Source: Methylobacterium sp. J-078
Lineage (GTDB): Bacteria > Pseudomonadota > Alphaproteobacteria > Rhizobiales > Beijerinckiaceae
Direction of reading: 5' to 3'
Assembly (NCBI RefSeq): GCF_022829285.1
Contig: NZ_JAKSYI010000057.1
Coordinates: 26,033 to 90,032, forward strand
Length of the DNA: 64,000 nt
Made by a program: the position numbers and the translations under genes. This document shows, piece by piece, positions 17,777-26,675 of the stretch. The notes under the pieces were generated by a model that was given only the letters and a program-made list of their open reading frames with translations, had not been told where the DNA came from and made no database searches. Each line of letters begins with the position of its first letter. The stretch's first letter is position 1.

Positions 17777-18469
17777 ATGGTTGAGTCGACGACCTTTCAA
17801 ATCAAGCCGCTGGCGGCGACGTCCAGCCTACGGGCGCTGGCCTATGATGCGCTGAAAGAAGCCATCACCAACATGAACATCTACAGCCAGCGCGAGGAGG
17901 TGCGGCTCGACGAGCGCAAGCTCTCGCAGGACCTCGGCGTCAGCCGCACGCCGGTGCGCGAGGCCCTGACCGTGCTGGAGCAGGAGGGCTTCGTGCGCTT
18001 CGAGGCGCGGCGCGGCGTCTTCGTGATCAAGAAGTCCAAGAAGGAGATCGTGGCGATGATCCAGGCCTGGTCGGCCCTGGAGAGCATGGCCGCGCGCCTC
18101 GCCTGCCAGCATGCGAGCAACGAGCAGCTCGCCTGCCTGCGCGAGCACTTCCCCGAGTTCTACGAGGGCCGCCCGTCCGACCACATGGACGAGTATTCCG
18201 ACGCCAACATCCGCTTCCACCAGAAGATCATCTCGCTCGGCGGCTGCGAGGTGATCCAGGACATCACCAGCAACCTGCTGATGCATGTCCGCGGCATCCG
18301 AAACACCGCCCTGCGCCAGGGTGACCGCGCGGCGAACTCCATCAAGGAGCACGTCGAGATCATCCAGGCGCTGGAAGCACGCGACGCGGAGCGCGCCGAG
18401 CGCCTCGTGCGCGAGCACGGCCTCGGCCTTGCCCGCCACGTCGAGAAGTACGGCGACTACCTGGATTGA
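17777..18469 (+). CDS. GntR-family regulator with FCD domain, likely regulator of oxalate genes
   Basis: 230 aa. A winged helix-turn-helix ([13 protein letters not shown] to [34 protein letters not shown], about residues 16-85) is followed by an all-helical FCD ligand domain with metal-binding type residues ([10 protein letters not shown] and later [17 protein letters not shown]). FCD regulators usually bind small organic acids. Divergent from oxc with an operator between them, it is likely autoregulated and controls oxc and the genes sharing the site. Ligand could be oxalate, oxalyl-CoA or formyl-CoA. ATG 17777 starts the family N-terminus. Confidence 0.88.
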   Translation: MVESTTFQIKPLAATSSLRALAYDALKEAITNMNIYSQREEVRLDERKLSQDLGVSRTPVREALTVLEQEGFVRFEARRGVFVIKKSKKEIVAMIQAWSALESMAARLACQHASNEQLACLREHFPEFYEGRPSDHMDEYSDANIRFHQKIISLGGCEVIQDITSNLLMHVRGIRNTALRQGDRAANSIKEHVEIIQALEARDAERAERLVREHGLGLARHVEKYGDYLD

Positions 18470-18512
18470 GGCGACCCTGGGCGCGGCGACCCGGATCGCG
18501 GCGCCCGCACAC

Positions 18513-19553
18513 TCAGTAGCTTGGCACCAGGCGCTCGTCCGGCAGCGGCGCATCCATGTGGAAGTGCAGGCCGGCGGCCGCGTAGTCGATCGTGACGGTG
18601 GCGTTGCATTGCTGCGCCAGCACCCGCTGCAGCAGGGTCGAGCCAAAGCCCTTGCGCTGGGGCGCCGTCACGGGCGGGCCGCCCGATTCCCGCCAATCGA
18701 GGCTGAGGCGCCGACCCGAATCACCGGCCGTGACGTCCCAGGCCACGGTGATGCGCCCGCCCGGCTGCGAGAGCGCGCCGTGCTTGGCGGCGTTTGTGGT
18801 CAGTTCGTGGAACGCCATGCCGGTGGGCACCGCGAGGTCGGCCGCGAGCTCGATCGGGGGGCCGTCGAGGTGCACGCGGGCGCCGTCCGCGTCGTTGTAG
18901 GGCCGGAGCTCGTTCTCCAGCAATTCGTGCAGGGGCGCGGTCTGCCAGTAATCCTCGGTGAGCAGGGTGTGGGTCTTGCCAAGGGAAACGATGCGGTTCG
19001 AGAACGACTGGTAGAACGTCTCGACGTCCCGGGTTGAACGGGCGGTGGCCCCCAGCAGCCCCTGCACCGTGGCGAGGGTGTTCTTCACCCGGTGGTGGAG
19101 CTCGCGAATCAGCAGCGCCTGGCGCTCGTGCGTCTTCTGCCGCTCCTCCAGATGGGCCAGCACCTCCCATTGCCGGCGCCGGGCGCGCAGGGCCGAGCGC
19201 ACGGCGTTGGCGAGCACGGCGGGGTGGAACGGCCGCTCGAGCAGGGTCACGTTGCCGAGGAGTCCGGTCAGGCGCTCGTCCGGCGAGGTGCCCCGGTGGC
19301 TGAGCAGGATGAAGGGGAAATCCGACCAGGGCGGCTGGCGCTCGGACCAGTCGGCGAGGGCCCGCCGGTCGGAGCGCAGCAGGGCCTCCTCGGTGATCAC
19401 CGCGCAGGCCGCCGCGTCGAGGTCGGCCACGAGGTCAGCGAGGCTCTCGTGGATCCGCGACGCAATGCCGACCTCGGACAGGATCGCGGCGGCGACCCGC
19501 GCATCCCGTCCCCCCGGCGCGAGGATCAGCGCGACGGGATCAGGCTGCGCCAT
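18513..19553 (-). CDS. HWE/HisKA_2-type sensor histidine kinase with pseudo-receiver N-terminus
   Basis: 346 aa. Residues 1-120 resemble a receiver fold (VALILAPGG, FILLSHRG, LLERPF with the KP-like lysine replaced), without an obvious phospho-acceptor aspartate. A helical linker leads to the dimerisation motif IRELHHRVKNTL (probable phospho-His154) and a short HATPase with FHELTTNAAKHGALS as N box and KGFGSTLL as G box. The start overlaps the end of the KaiC-like gene by 14 bp, so the pair is translationally coupled. Output partner unknown. Confidence 0.85.
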   Translation of the reverse strand: MAQPDPVALILAPGGRDARVAAAILSEVGIASRIHESLADLVADLDAAACAVITEEALLRSDRRALADWSERQPPWSDFPFILLSHRGTSPDERLTGLLGNVTLLERPFHPAVLANAVRSALRARRRQWEVLAHLEERQKTHERQALLIRELHHRVKNTLATVQGLLGATARSTRDVETFYQSFSNRIVSLGKTHTLLTEDYWQTAPLHELLENELRPYNDADGARVHLDGPPIELAADLAVPTGMAFHELTTNAAKHGALSQPGGRITVAWDVTAGDSGRRLSLDWRESGGPPVTAPQRKGFGSTLLQRVLAQQCNATVTIDYAAAGLHFHMDAPLPDERLVPSY

Positions 19554-21087
19554 GGGAGCCGGGTTCGCTGGCGGTAATCCGCGCGGTCTCGGGCGGCCGG
19601 TCGTCCAGAAGGTCGGCGCGGTTGCCCTCGAAGGTCGGCACGCCGGTGAGCACGCCGCGGAAGTTCTCGAGTACCGCCCCGACCCGCAGGCCCTGGGCGT
19701 CGATGCGGAACTCGCGGATGGTGTCCTCGTGGATGCCGGTGCGCTTCTTGAGCACCGAGAGCGCGCGCCGCACCCGCCCGGCCGCCTCGAAGAAGCGCAG
19801 CATCACCACCGTGTCGCTGACGTAGGTCAGGTCCACCGGGGCCTCCATCCGGCCCACCATCCCGTGCTGGGCCAGCACCAGGATCGTCACCACGCCCTGC
19901 TGATTCAGGTAGGTCGTCATCTCGTGCATCTGCAGCACGAGGTGCGGCTGCCCGCTCATGGCGCTCATGTAGCCGGTGAGGCTGTCGATCACGACGACCC
20001 GGGCCCCGTCGGTCTCGACGGCGTCGCGGATGCGCCCGGCGAAGTCGCCCGCCGAGACGTCGGCCGGGTCCATCTGCTCGATGCGCAGGAGGCCCGCTTC
20101 GATGTGCGCATCGATCGGGAGGCCGATTCCGGCGGCGCGCCGCCGCAGGATGCCGAGGGTCTCGTCGAAGCTGATGATCAGCCCGTGCTCGCCCCGCTCC
20201 AGAGCGGCCACGAGGTAGCCCAGCGCCAGGGTGGACTTCCCGGCCCCCGAGGGGCCGATGATGAGGCTGGTGGTGCCCCGGTCGAGACCGCCGCCGAGGG
20301 CCGTGTCGAGTTCGGGCACGCCGCAGGCGATGGTTCCGGCCTCGAACGTGGCGTGGTGGTCGGCCGCCACCAGGCGCGGGAAGATGCGCACGCCGCCGCG
20401 CCGGAGCACGAAGTCGTGATAGCCGCTCTCGTAGGGCGTGCCGCGCATCTTGATGACGTGAAGCCGGCGGCGCCCGGCCCCGTAGGCCGGGGTGATCTGC
20501 TCCAGGCGCAGCACCGCGTGGCTGATGGAATGCAGATTGAGGTCGTCCTCCTCGGAGCTGAGGTCGTCGAGCATCAGCACGGTGGCGTTGTTGAGGAGGA
20601 AGTAGCTCTTGAGCGCCAGCACCTGACGCCGGTAGCGCAGGGAGCCCTGCGAGAGCAGGCGGATCTCCGACAGGCTGTCGAACACCACCCGCACCGGGCT
20701 CACGCGCTCGATCTCGGCCAGCGCCATCCGCACCGTCTCGCCGAGTTCGAGGTCGGAGGAGTGGATCAGGCTCTGCTGCTGCTCGGAATCGAGGCTGAGC
20801 TCCGGGGGCACCAGCTCGTAGATCTCGAGTCCGTCGAGGGACCAGCCGTGGCGCTCGGCCACCGAGAGCAGTTCGCGCCGGCTCTCCGAGAGGGTGATGT
20901 AGAGGCCGCGCTCGCCGCGCCGCACGCCGTCGAGGAGAAACTGCAGCCCGAGCGTGGTCTTGCCGCTGCCGGGGCGTCCCTCGATCAGGTGGGCGCGCTG
21001 GGCCGCGTAGCCGCCGTGGAGGATCTCGTCGAGGCCGGCCACCCCGGTCGGGATCGGCGCGGCGTCGCCTGGGGCGGGACTCTGCAT
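19540..21087 (-). CDS. KaiC-like double RecA-fold ATPase
   Basis: 515 aa with two RecA/KaiC domains. Walker A motifs are GRPGSGKTT (37-45) and GPSGAGKST (about 276-284); Walker B-like strands are RVVFDSLSEI and RVVVIDSLTGY. Both domains have the KaiC pattern (GVxxLDxxLxGG before the P-loop). In cyanobacteria KaiC is the clock phosphoprotein; in alphaproteobacteria homologues act with kinases in stress or phase signalling. No kaiB is nearby, but the overlapping HWE kinase is a natural partner. ATG 21087 gives the family N-terminus; M60 upstream (21141) is an alternative. Confidence 0.88.
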   Translation of the reverse strand: MQSPAPGDAAPIPTGVAGLDEILHGGYAAQRAHLIEGRPGSGKTTLGLQFLLDGVRRGERGLYITLSESRRELLSVAERHGWSLDGLEIYELVPPELSLDSEQQQSLIHSSDLELGETVRMALAEIERVSPVRVVFDSLSEIRLLSQGSLRYRRQVLALKSYFLLNNATVLMLDDLSSEEDDLNLHSISHAVLRLEQITPAYGAGRRRLHVIKMRGTPYESGYHDFVLRRGGVRIFPRLVAADHHATFEAGTIACGVPELDTALGGGLDRGTTSLIIGPSGAGKSTLALGYLVAALERGEHGLIISFDETLGILRRRAAGIGLPIDAHIEAGLLRIEQMDPADVSAGDFAGRIRDAVETDGARVVVIDSLTGYMSAMSGQPHLVLQMHEMTTYLNQQGVVTILVLAQHGMVGRMEAPVDLTYVSDTVVMLRFFEAAGRVRRALSVLKKRTGIHEDTIREFRIDAQGLRVGAVLENFRGVLTGVPTFEGNRADLLDDRPPETARITASEPGSHGAA

Positions 21088-21406
21088 GAGGGCTTCCGAA
21101 ATCCTGGTCAAACGCGGTGTCACCGGGAGAACGCCGTCCATGGCGCTCCGGTTACGGATGCTACAGGGCGGTACGAATGCCGTCACGGTATCGGCGCAGA
21201 CGCTTAAGGGATCGCGCACGCTCTCGGAACCCCCGGCGGAACGGGAATCCGCTCCGCCACGGAGGCGCCAAATCGCACGCCCCGGTTCGGCCGGCCTTTG
21301 CAGATCGGCTGCGCGCACCGTATCAGGGCCGGGCCTCGCCGCGCGGCCGCGTCGTCAGAGCCCGCTCAGCCCCTGTCCCTTCCAAGTGCCGGAGTGCGGA
21401 TTCCCG

Positions 21407-22501
21407 ATGCGCGAACCGAACGCGGTCGATTTCTGGCGTGGGCTCGCCCTCGTCACGATCTTCGTGAACCACATCCCCGGCAACACCTTCGAGCGCTATA
21501 CCTACTCGCAGTACGGCATCTCGGACGCGGCCGAGCTGTTCGTGTTCCTGGCCGGCTGGTCGATCGGCATCGCCACGCGCGAGCGCGACGGCAGCCCCGA
21601 GCCGCGCCTGCGGACCGTGCTGCGCCTCCTGTCCCGCACCATCGAGGTCTACCGCGCGCAGATCACCACGATGGCGCTGGCGCTGGCCATGATCGCCGGC
21701 ACCGCCCTGGTCCTCGACAATCCGCTGCTGCTGGAGTGGCACAATGCCGGCGGCTTCTTCGCCGACCCGATCCAGACCATGGTGGGTTTCGTGCTGCTCA
21801 CCCACCAGCTCGGCTTCTTCAACATCCTGCCCCTCTACGTGGTGCTGCTCGGGATCGCGCCGGTCTTCGTGCTGATCGGTCGCGTGAGCCGGGTCGCCGC
21901 CCTGGCCCTGTCCTTCGGGCTCTACGCGGCGAGCCTCGTCTTCGAGTGGAACCTGCCCTCCTGGCCGGGGGAGGGGGACTGGTTCTTCGATCCGTTCTGC
22001 TGGCAGCTCCTCCTCGTCATGGGCTTCACGGCGCAGGACTGGAGTCGGACCTCGCCCTGGCTGAAGCGCTCGGCCCCCCGCCTGGTGCCCCTGGGCGTGC
22101 TGATCGTCCTCACCGGCATCGTCCTGTCGGTGCTCGAATTGCGGCCCGATCCGCTCCTCGTGCCCGACCCGCGCCTCGTCTTCACCTTCGACAAGACCTA
22201 CCTCTCGCCCGCCCGCGTGATCCATTTCCTCGGCGTGCTCCTCGCCTTCCAGACCCTCTACGCGGTCATCGCGCCGCGCCTGGGCTGGGTGGCGACGTTC
22301 CTCGCCAGCCTCGGGCGCAACTCGCTGGCGGTGTTCTCCATCGGCTCCCTGCTCAGTCTCGCCGCGCAACTTGTGAGGTTCTGGACAGGCGGCGGTGTCG
22401 TCGTCGACGTTTTCGTCGTAGGGTTCGGCCTGTTCGCACTGGGTTTCACCGCATGGTTCGTCGAATGGCGCTCCCGAAAGCCGCGGCTCTCGTCGCCCTG
22501 A
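21407..22501 (+). CDS. OpgC-domain membrane acyltransferase
   Basis: 364-aa multi-pass membrane protein starting REPNAVDFWRGLALVTIFVNHIPGN, the OpgC/acyltransferase-3-like opening with conserved D, R and H. OpgC succinylates osmoregulated periplasmic glucans; relatives modify other surface glycans. About ten hydrophobic segments follow. ATG 21407 has GGAG 12 bp upstream. Its 3' end overlaps the next gene by 49 bp. With the following SGNH hydrolase, flippase and FemAB-like gene it forms a surface-polysaccharide cassette. Confidence 0.85.
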   Translation: MREPNAVDFWRGLALVTIFVNHIPGNTFERYTYSQYGISDAAELFVFLAGWSIGIATRERDGSPEPRLRTVLRLLSRTIEVYRAQITTMALALAMIAGTALVLDNPLLLEWHNAGGFFADPIQTMVGFVLLTHQLGFFNILPLYVVLLGIAPVFVLIGRVSRVAALALSFGLYAASLVFEWNLPSWPGEGDWFFDPFCWQLLLVMGFTAQDWSRTSPWLKRSAPRLVPLGVLIVLTGIVLSVLELRPDPLLVPDPRLVFTFDKTYLSPARVIHFLGVLLAFQTLYAVIAPRLGWVATFLASLGRNSLAVFSIGSLLSLAAQLVRFWTGGGVVVDVFVVGFGLFALGFTAWFVEWRSRKPRLSSP

Positions 22502-23466
22502 GCTTGAGTCTGGCCGGCATGGCGGGCGGCGGGGTGGCATCGGCGCAGGCGCCGACGGCGCATCCCCAGCCCCCGGGGCCGGAGGACTACATGGTCCGGC
22601 CGAGCCCGGCGACGCCGGTTCCGGCATCCCCCACCGTGGTCTCGCCGCCCAGCGTCGCGGCGGCGGGCGCGGGCGTCGACGGGGAAGCGGTCGACGTCAC
22701 CCTGTCCCCGGAATGCCGGGTTCCGGGCTCGAAGCTCTACACCCTGGCCCGCCTCGGCGCCGTGAAGGCCGCCCTCAAGGAGAAGCACCCGGTCCGGGTC
22801 CTCGCCATCGGTGCCTCCACCATGGGGCTCGGGGCCTCGGCCACCTACCCGGTGCGGCTGGAGACGGCGCTGGAGCGCTCGCTGCCCAACGTCGACGTGG
22901 TGGTGGAGAGCCGGGGCCTCCAGGGCGAGATCGCCTCCGGCGCCGGCGAGCGCCTGCGCGGCATGGTGGCGGAGCTGGAGCCCGACCTGGTGATCTGGCA
23001 GGTCGGCTCGCACGATGCCCTGGCCCGCGTCGACCTCGACGCCTTCGGCAGTGCCCTCGATGAGACCGTGCAGTGGATCAAGGGCCACGCGATCGATGTC
23101 GTGCTGGTCAGCCCGGTCTACACCGCGAGCCTCGCGCAGGACGCCTATTACACCAGTCTCGTAGGCAAGGTGCAGGAGGTGGCCCAGCGCGAGGGCGTGC
23201 CCCTGGTGCAGCGCTACGAGGCCATGCGCTACCTGGCGCTGCGCAACGACAAGGGCGAGGGGCACCTCCTCGGCACCCAGTTCCGGCTGAACGACCTCGG
23301 CCTGCGCTGCATGGCCGAGCACGTCACCCGCGCCATCACCCTCTCGCTCCTCCAGCCGGACCCGGTCTCCACGGGCAGCGCCGGGCGCCCCGCCCTGACC
23401 CTGGCGCCCCCGAAGGACTCGGCCGGAGTCAGGGTCGCGCCGCCGCCGGTGTCGACGGGGGATTGA
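22453..23466 (+). CDS. secreted SGNH/GDSL-like hydrolase
   Basis: 337 aa. N-terminal signal peptide (ALVALSLSLAGMAGGGVASAQA) with start at ATG 22453 or 22465, inside the OpgC gene. A Pro-rich linker precedes the SGNH domain: block I VRVLAIGASTMGLGA (Ser in GAS), block III-like IWQVGSHDA, and a C-terminal pair that should supply Asp/His (LLGTQFRLNDLGLRCMAEHVT). Family enzymes remove or transfer acyl groups on periplasmic glycans, matching the OpgC partner upstream. The final 35 residues are Pro/Ser-rich. Confidence 0.78.
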   Translation: MVRRMALPKAAALVALSLSLAGMAGGGVASAQAPTAHPQPPGPEDYMVRPSPATPVPASPTVVSPPSVAAAGAGVDGEAVDVTLSPECRVPGSKLYTLARLGAVKAALKEKHPVRVLAIGASTMGLGASATYPVRLETALERSLPNVDVVVESRGLQGEIASGAGERLRGMVAELEPDLVIWQVGSHDALARVDLDAFGSALDETVQWIKGHAIDVVLVSPVYTASLAQDAYYTSLVGKVQEVAQREGVPLVQRYEAMRYLALRNDKGEGHLLGTQFRLNDLGLRCMAEHVTRAITLSLLQPDPVSTGSAGRPALTLAPPKDSAGVRVAPPPVSTGD

Positions 23467-23544
23467 ACGGCCGCGAGGTCGAGGCGGAGGCTCGCCCAAA
23501 GCCTTAACCCCGCCGCTTAACCGGCCCGCAACGCCGGCCCGGCT

Positions 23545-24933
23545 ATGGCCGATGCGGGGTTGGGGGGCATCGCGTTGGGCATCGCGACGGACAGGATCGG
23601 GGCCGGCGGCCGCTGGGGCGGTCTCGCCCGCCTGCGCGGCGGCGCCGCCGGGGCGGCCATCGACGTCTTCGCCATCCGCATCGCGGCCGCGGGCTTCGCC
23701 TATGTGGCGCAGGTGCTGATGGCGCGCCTGATGGGGGGCACCGAGTACGGCATCTTCGCTGCCATCTGGGTCTGGATCGCGATCCTCGGGCATTCGGCCA
23801 CCCTCGGCCTGTCGCAGGGGGCCTGCCGCTTCCTGCCCGCCGACCAGGCGCGGGGCGATCTCGCCTCCGTGCGCGCCTACCTCGTCGGCGGGCTCGCCGT
23901 CACCCTGGCCTGCGCCGTGGCCGTCGCCCTCGGGGGGCTTGCGTTGGTCTGGGCCGAGGGCTCGCTGCTGGCCGGGCCCTATGCGGCCCCGCTCCTCGTG
24001 GCCGCCCTCGTGCTCCCGCTCTTCGCCCTCCAGGATTACTGCGAGGGCATCGCCCGCAGCCAGAACTGGGCGGTCCTCGCCATCGCGCCGCCCTACCTGC
24101 TGCGCCAGGGCCTGATCATGGCCGCCATGCTGCTCGCGGTCGGCCTCGGTGCCCCGGCGGAGGCGCGCATCGCCGTGCTGTGCACCCTCGTGGCCACGGG
24201 CATCGCCGTGGGCGTCCAGGCCGGCGCCCTGATGCTGCGGCTGCGCCGGAGCCTGCCCGCCGGTCCGCGCCGCTACGCCTGGCGGCGCTGGTTCCGGGCC
24301 TGCCTGCCCATCGCGGCCGGGGATCTGGCCAGCGCCGGATTCAGCTTCGTCGACGTGGTGGTGCTGAGCCTGCTAGCGCCCCCGGCCACGGTGGGGCTCT
24401 ACTTCGCCGCCACCCGGATCCAGCAATTCGTGGTCTTCGTGCATTTCGCCGCCACCGCCGCCACGGCGCAGCGCTTCACCGCCGCCCACGCCGCCGGGGA
24501 CCGGGCCGGCCTCGCCGCCCTGGTGCGGATGCAGGCGCGCCTGGCCCTGGCGGCCACGATCCTGGTCGGCGCGGCGGTGCTGGCCGCCGCGCCCCTGCTC
24601 CTCGGGCTGTTCGGCCCCGAATTCCGGGCGAGCCTGCCGATCCTCGCCGTGCTGGTCGCCGGCAGCGTCGCGGCCGGCCTGTTCGGGCCGGGGGAGGACC
24701 TCCTCAACATGCTGGGGGGCGAGCGGATCGCCGCTCTCGTGACCGTGGGGATGCTGGCCCTGGCCGGGGGCCTCTGCCTCGTCCTCGTGCCGCTCCTCGG
24801 GGTCGTGGGGGCAGCGCTCGCCATGGCGCTCGCCACCACCCTGCGGGCCGGCGCCATGGCGCTGGCCGCCCGGGCCGTGCACGGATTGTCGACGCCGGTC
24901 TGGCCGGGCCCGTCCGGACGGAGCGTCCCATGA
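23545..24933 (+). CDS. Wzx-type lipid-linked oligosaccharide flippase (MATE/MOP superfamily)
   Basis: 462 aa, about 12-14 hydrophobic segments, with the polysaccharide-transporter pattern (RIAAAGFAYVAQVLMARLMGGTEYGIFAAIWVW near the N-terminus, and a second half beginning CLPIAAGDLASAGFSFVDVVVL). Such proteins flip lipid-linked glycans across the inner membrane. It begins 78 bp after the SGNH gene, and its stop overlaps the next start (ATGA), so it is in the same operon. Confidence 0.82.
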   Translation: MADAGLGGIALGIATDRIGAGGRWGGLARLRGGAAGAAIDVFAIRIAAAGFAYVAQVLMARLMGGTEYGIFAAIWVWIAILGHSATLGLSQGACRFLPADQARGDLASVRAYLVGGLAVTLACAVAVALGGLALVWAEGSLLAGPYAAPLLVAALVLPLFALQDYCEGIARSQNWAVLAIAPPYLLRQGLIMAAMLLAVGLGAPAEARIAVLCTLVATGIAVGVQAGALMLRLRRSLPAGPRRYAWRRWFRACLPIAAGDLASAGFSFVDVVVLSLLAPPATVGLYFAATRIQQFVVFVHFAATAATAQRFTAAHAAGDRAGLAALVRMQARLALAATILVGAAVLAAAPLLLGLFGPEFRASLPILAVLVAGSVAAGLFGPGEDLLNMLGGERIAALVTVGMLALAGGLCLVLVPLLGVVGAALAMALATTLRAGAMALAARAVHGLSTPVWPGPSGRSVP

Positions 24934-26153
24934 CCGCCGCGCGCGCCCTCGCGCTGGGCGGGGCCGCCCCGGACCTGGGCGCCCCGGACTTGGCCGCCGC
25001 GGACTTGGCCCACGCCGTCACCACCCTCGGCGCCCTCGGAGCTGAGGCGCAGGCCTGGGACGAGCTCACGGCGCGGGCCGGCGACGCCCATCCCTATTAC
25101 GGTCGACACGTGATGCGGGCGCACGCGGAGAGCGGCCTCGCGAGCCCCGACCTGCCGGTCCTCGTGGTCCGCAGCGGGCGCGGGCTGGAGGCTCTGCTGC
25201 CCTTCCGCATGTCCTACGACATCTGCGGCCTCGGCCGGCCCCTGGCGCTCCCCTTCGTCTCGCCCTTCGTCACCGCGACGGCGCCCCTGGTCGCGGCGGG
25301 ACCGGAGCGCCCGGCCGTCCTCGCGGCCCTGGTGGCGGGCCTGCGGGCCGCGTCCGGCGGACGCCCGTGGCGCTGGCCGCTCCTCGCCGTCGAGGCGCCC
25401 CTCGGCCGCGACCTCTGCGCCGCCCTCGACGCGGCCGGTTGGGCGCGGGGCGAGGTCGGGCGCTTCGCGCGTCCCGTCCTCGACCGGCGCGCCGACCACG
25501 CGGCCTTCCTCGACGGGCATCCCCATCGCGGCCGCCTCAAGGACCTGCGTCGCCGCCAGCGCCGCCTCGCCGAGGCGGGCGCCGTCACCTACGCCTCCGC
25601 CACGGGCGGTGCCGCCCTCGCCGGGGCGGTCGAGGGCTTCTTTGCCCTCGAGGGGTCGGGCTGGAAGGGCGAGGCGGGCAGCGCCATGGCCTGCCGCCCC
25701 GCCCATGCGGCCTTCGCGCGCGCGGTGTTCGGGACGGCGCCGGGACCGGTGCGGGTCCGGGCCGACACCCTCAGCCTCGACGGCCGGGCGCTGGCGATCA
25801 GCCTCGCCCTGATCTCCGGCGGGACCGCCTACCTCCTGAAGACCGCCTACGACGAGGCGGCCCGGAGCCTGGCGCCGGGATTGCTGCTGGAAGCCGAGAT
25901 CGTGCGGGCGCTCCACGACGACGCTTTCGCGGGCCGCCTCGACTCGGCGACGATGGGGGATTCGCCCCTCGAGAGTCTATACCGGGAGCACGAGGCCGTG
26001 GCCGAGATCGTGGCGGTGCCGGGTGAGGTGCGCCGCCTCATCAGCCTGGAGCGGCGCCTGCGCCTCGCCCGCCTGGAGGCGGAGGCCCGCAGCGAGGCCA
26101 AGCGCCTGTTGCGGCGCCGGTCGGGCGGCGGCGCCCGCGGTATCGGGCCCTGA
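24930..26153 (+). CDS. FemAB/GNAT-like acyltransferase
   Basis: 407 aa. ATG 24930 overlaps the flippase stop as ATGA. The sequence has the two-part FemAB/GNAT (BioF2-like, CelD-like) layout: an N-terminal half with [23 protein letters not shown], then [31 protein letters not shown] and [26 protein letters not shown], the usual acetyltransferase segment. FSGWKG-type motifs are common in CelD-like exopolysaccharide enzymes. Likely adds an acyl group to the glycan exported by the neighbours. Confidence 0.8.
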   Translation: MTAARALALGGAAPDLGAPDLAAADLAHAVTTLGALGAEAQAWDELTARAGDAHPYYGRHVMRAHAESGLASPDLPVLVVRSGRGLEALLPFRMSYDICGLGRPLALPFVSPFVTATAPLVAAGPERPAVLAALVAGLRAASGGRPWRWPLLAVEAPLGRDLCAALDAAGWARGEVGRFARPVLDRRADHAAFLDGHPHRGRLKDLRRRQRRLAEAGAVTYASATGGAALAGAVEGFFALEGSGWKGEAGSAMACRPAHAAFARAVFGTAPGPVRVRADTLSLDGRALAISLALISGGTAYLLKTAYDEAARSLAPGLLLEAEIVRALHDDAFAGRLDSATMGDSPLESLYREHEAVAEIVAVPGEVRRLISLERRLRLARLEAEARSEAKRLLRRRSGGGARGIGP

Positions 26154-26212
26154 CGCGCCGGTTCGTCCGTGCTACTGCGCGGCCTCGGCACGCCAGACAG
26201 GACTTCAGCCCC

Positions 26213-26632
26213 ATGCGCCGTCCGTTCTACGCCCTCACCGGAGCCTTGATCCTCGCCATGACCGCATCCGCATCCGCCGAGACCATCACCACGCCCTCGG
26301 GCCTGCAGTACCGCGACGAGGTCGTGGGCACCGGGCCCGAGCCGAAGGCCGGCCAGAAGGTCAGCGTCCATTACACCGGCTGGCTCGACGAGGGCGGCAA
26401 GCCGGGCAAGAAGTTCGATTCGTCGCGCGACCGCGGCACGCCCTTCACCTTCACCCTCGGCGCCGGCCAGGTCATCGCCGGCTGGGATACGGGCGTCGCC
26501 ACGATGAGGGTCGGCGGCAAGCGCACCCTGATCATCCCGCCGGACCAGGGTTACGGCCCGCGCGGTGCCGGCGGCGTGATCCCGCCCAACGCCACGCTGA
26601 TCTTCGATGTGGAACTGCTCGGCGCCCGCTGA
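26213..26632 (+). CDS. secreted FKBP-type peptidyl-prolyl isomerase
   Basis: 139 aa: signal peptide of about 22 residues ending ASA, then a single FKBP domain ([79 protein letters not shown]). All canonical aromatic pocket segments are present. It catalyses proline cis-trans isomerisation of exported proteins in the periplasm. Convergent with the PAS-HTH gene through a shared hairpin. Confidence 0.93.
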   Translation: MRRPFYALTGALILAMTASASAETITTPSGLQYRDEVVGTGPEPKAGQKVSVHYTGWLDEGGKPGKKFDSSRDRGTPFTFTLGAGQVIAGWDTGVATMRVGGKRTLIIPPDQGYGPRGAGGVIPPNATLIFDVELLGAR

Positions 26633-26649
26633 GGCCCGCGCGACGGGTT

Positions 26650-26675
26650 CCGGCCGGGTGGCACTACCCGGCCGG
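26650..26675. terminator. bidirectional hairpin between FKBP and PAS-HTH genes
   Basis: CCGGCCGGGT (26650-26659) pairs perfectly with ACCCGGCCGG (26666-26675). It begins 17 bp after the FKBP stop and overlaps the stop codon of the opposite gene. There is no long T-run on either side. Confidence 0.5.
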
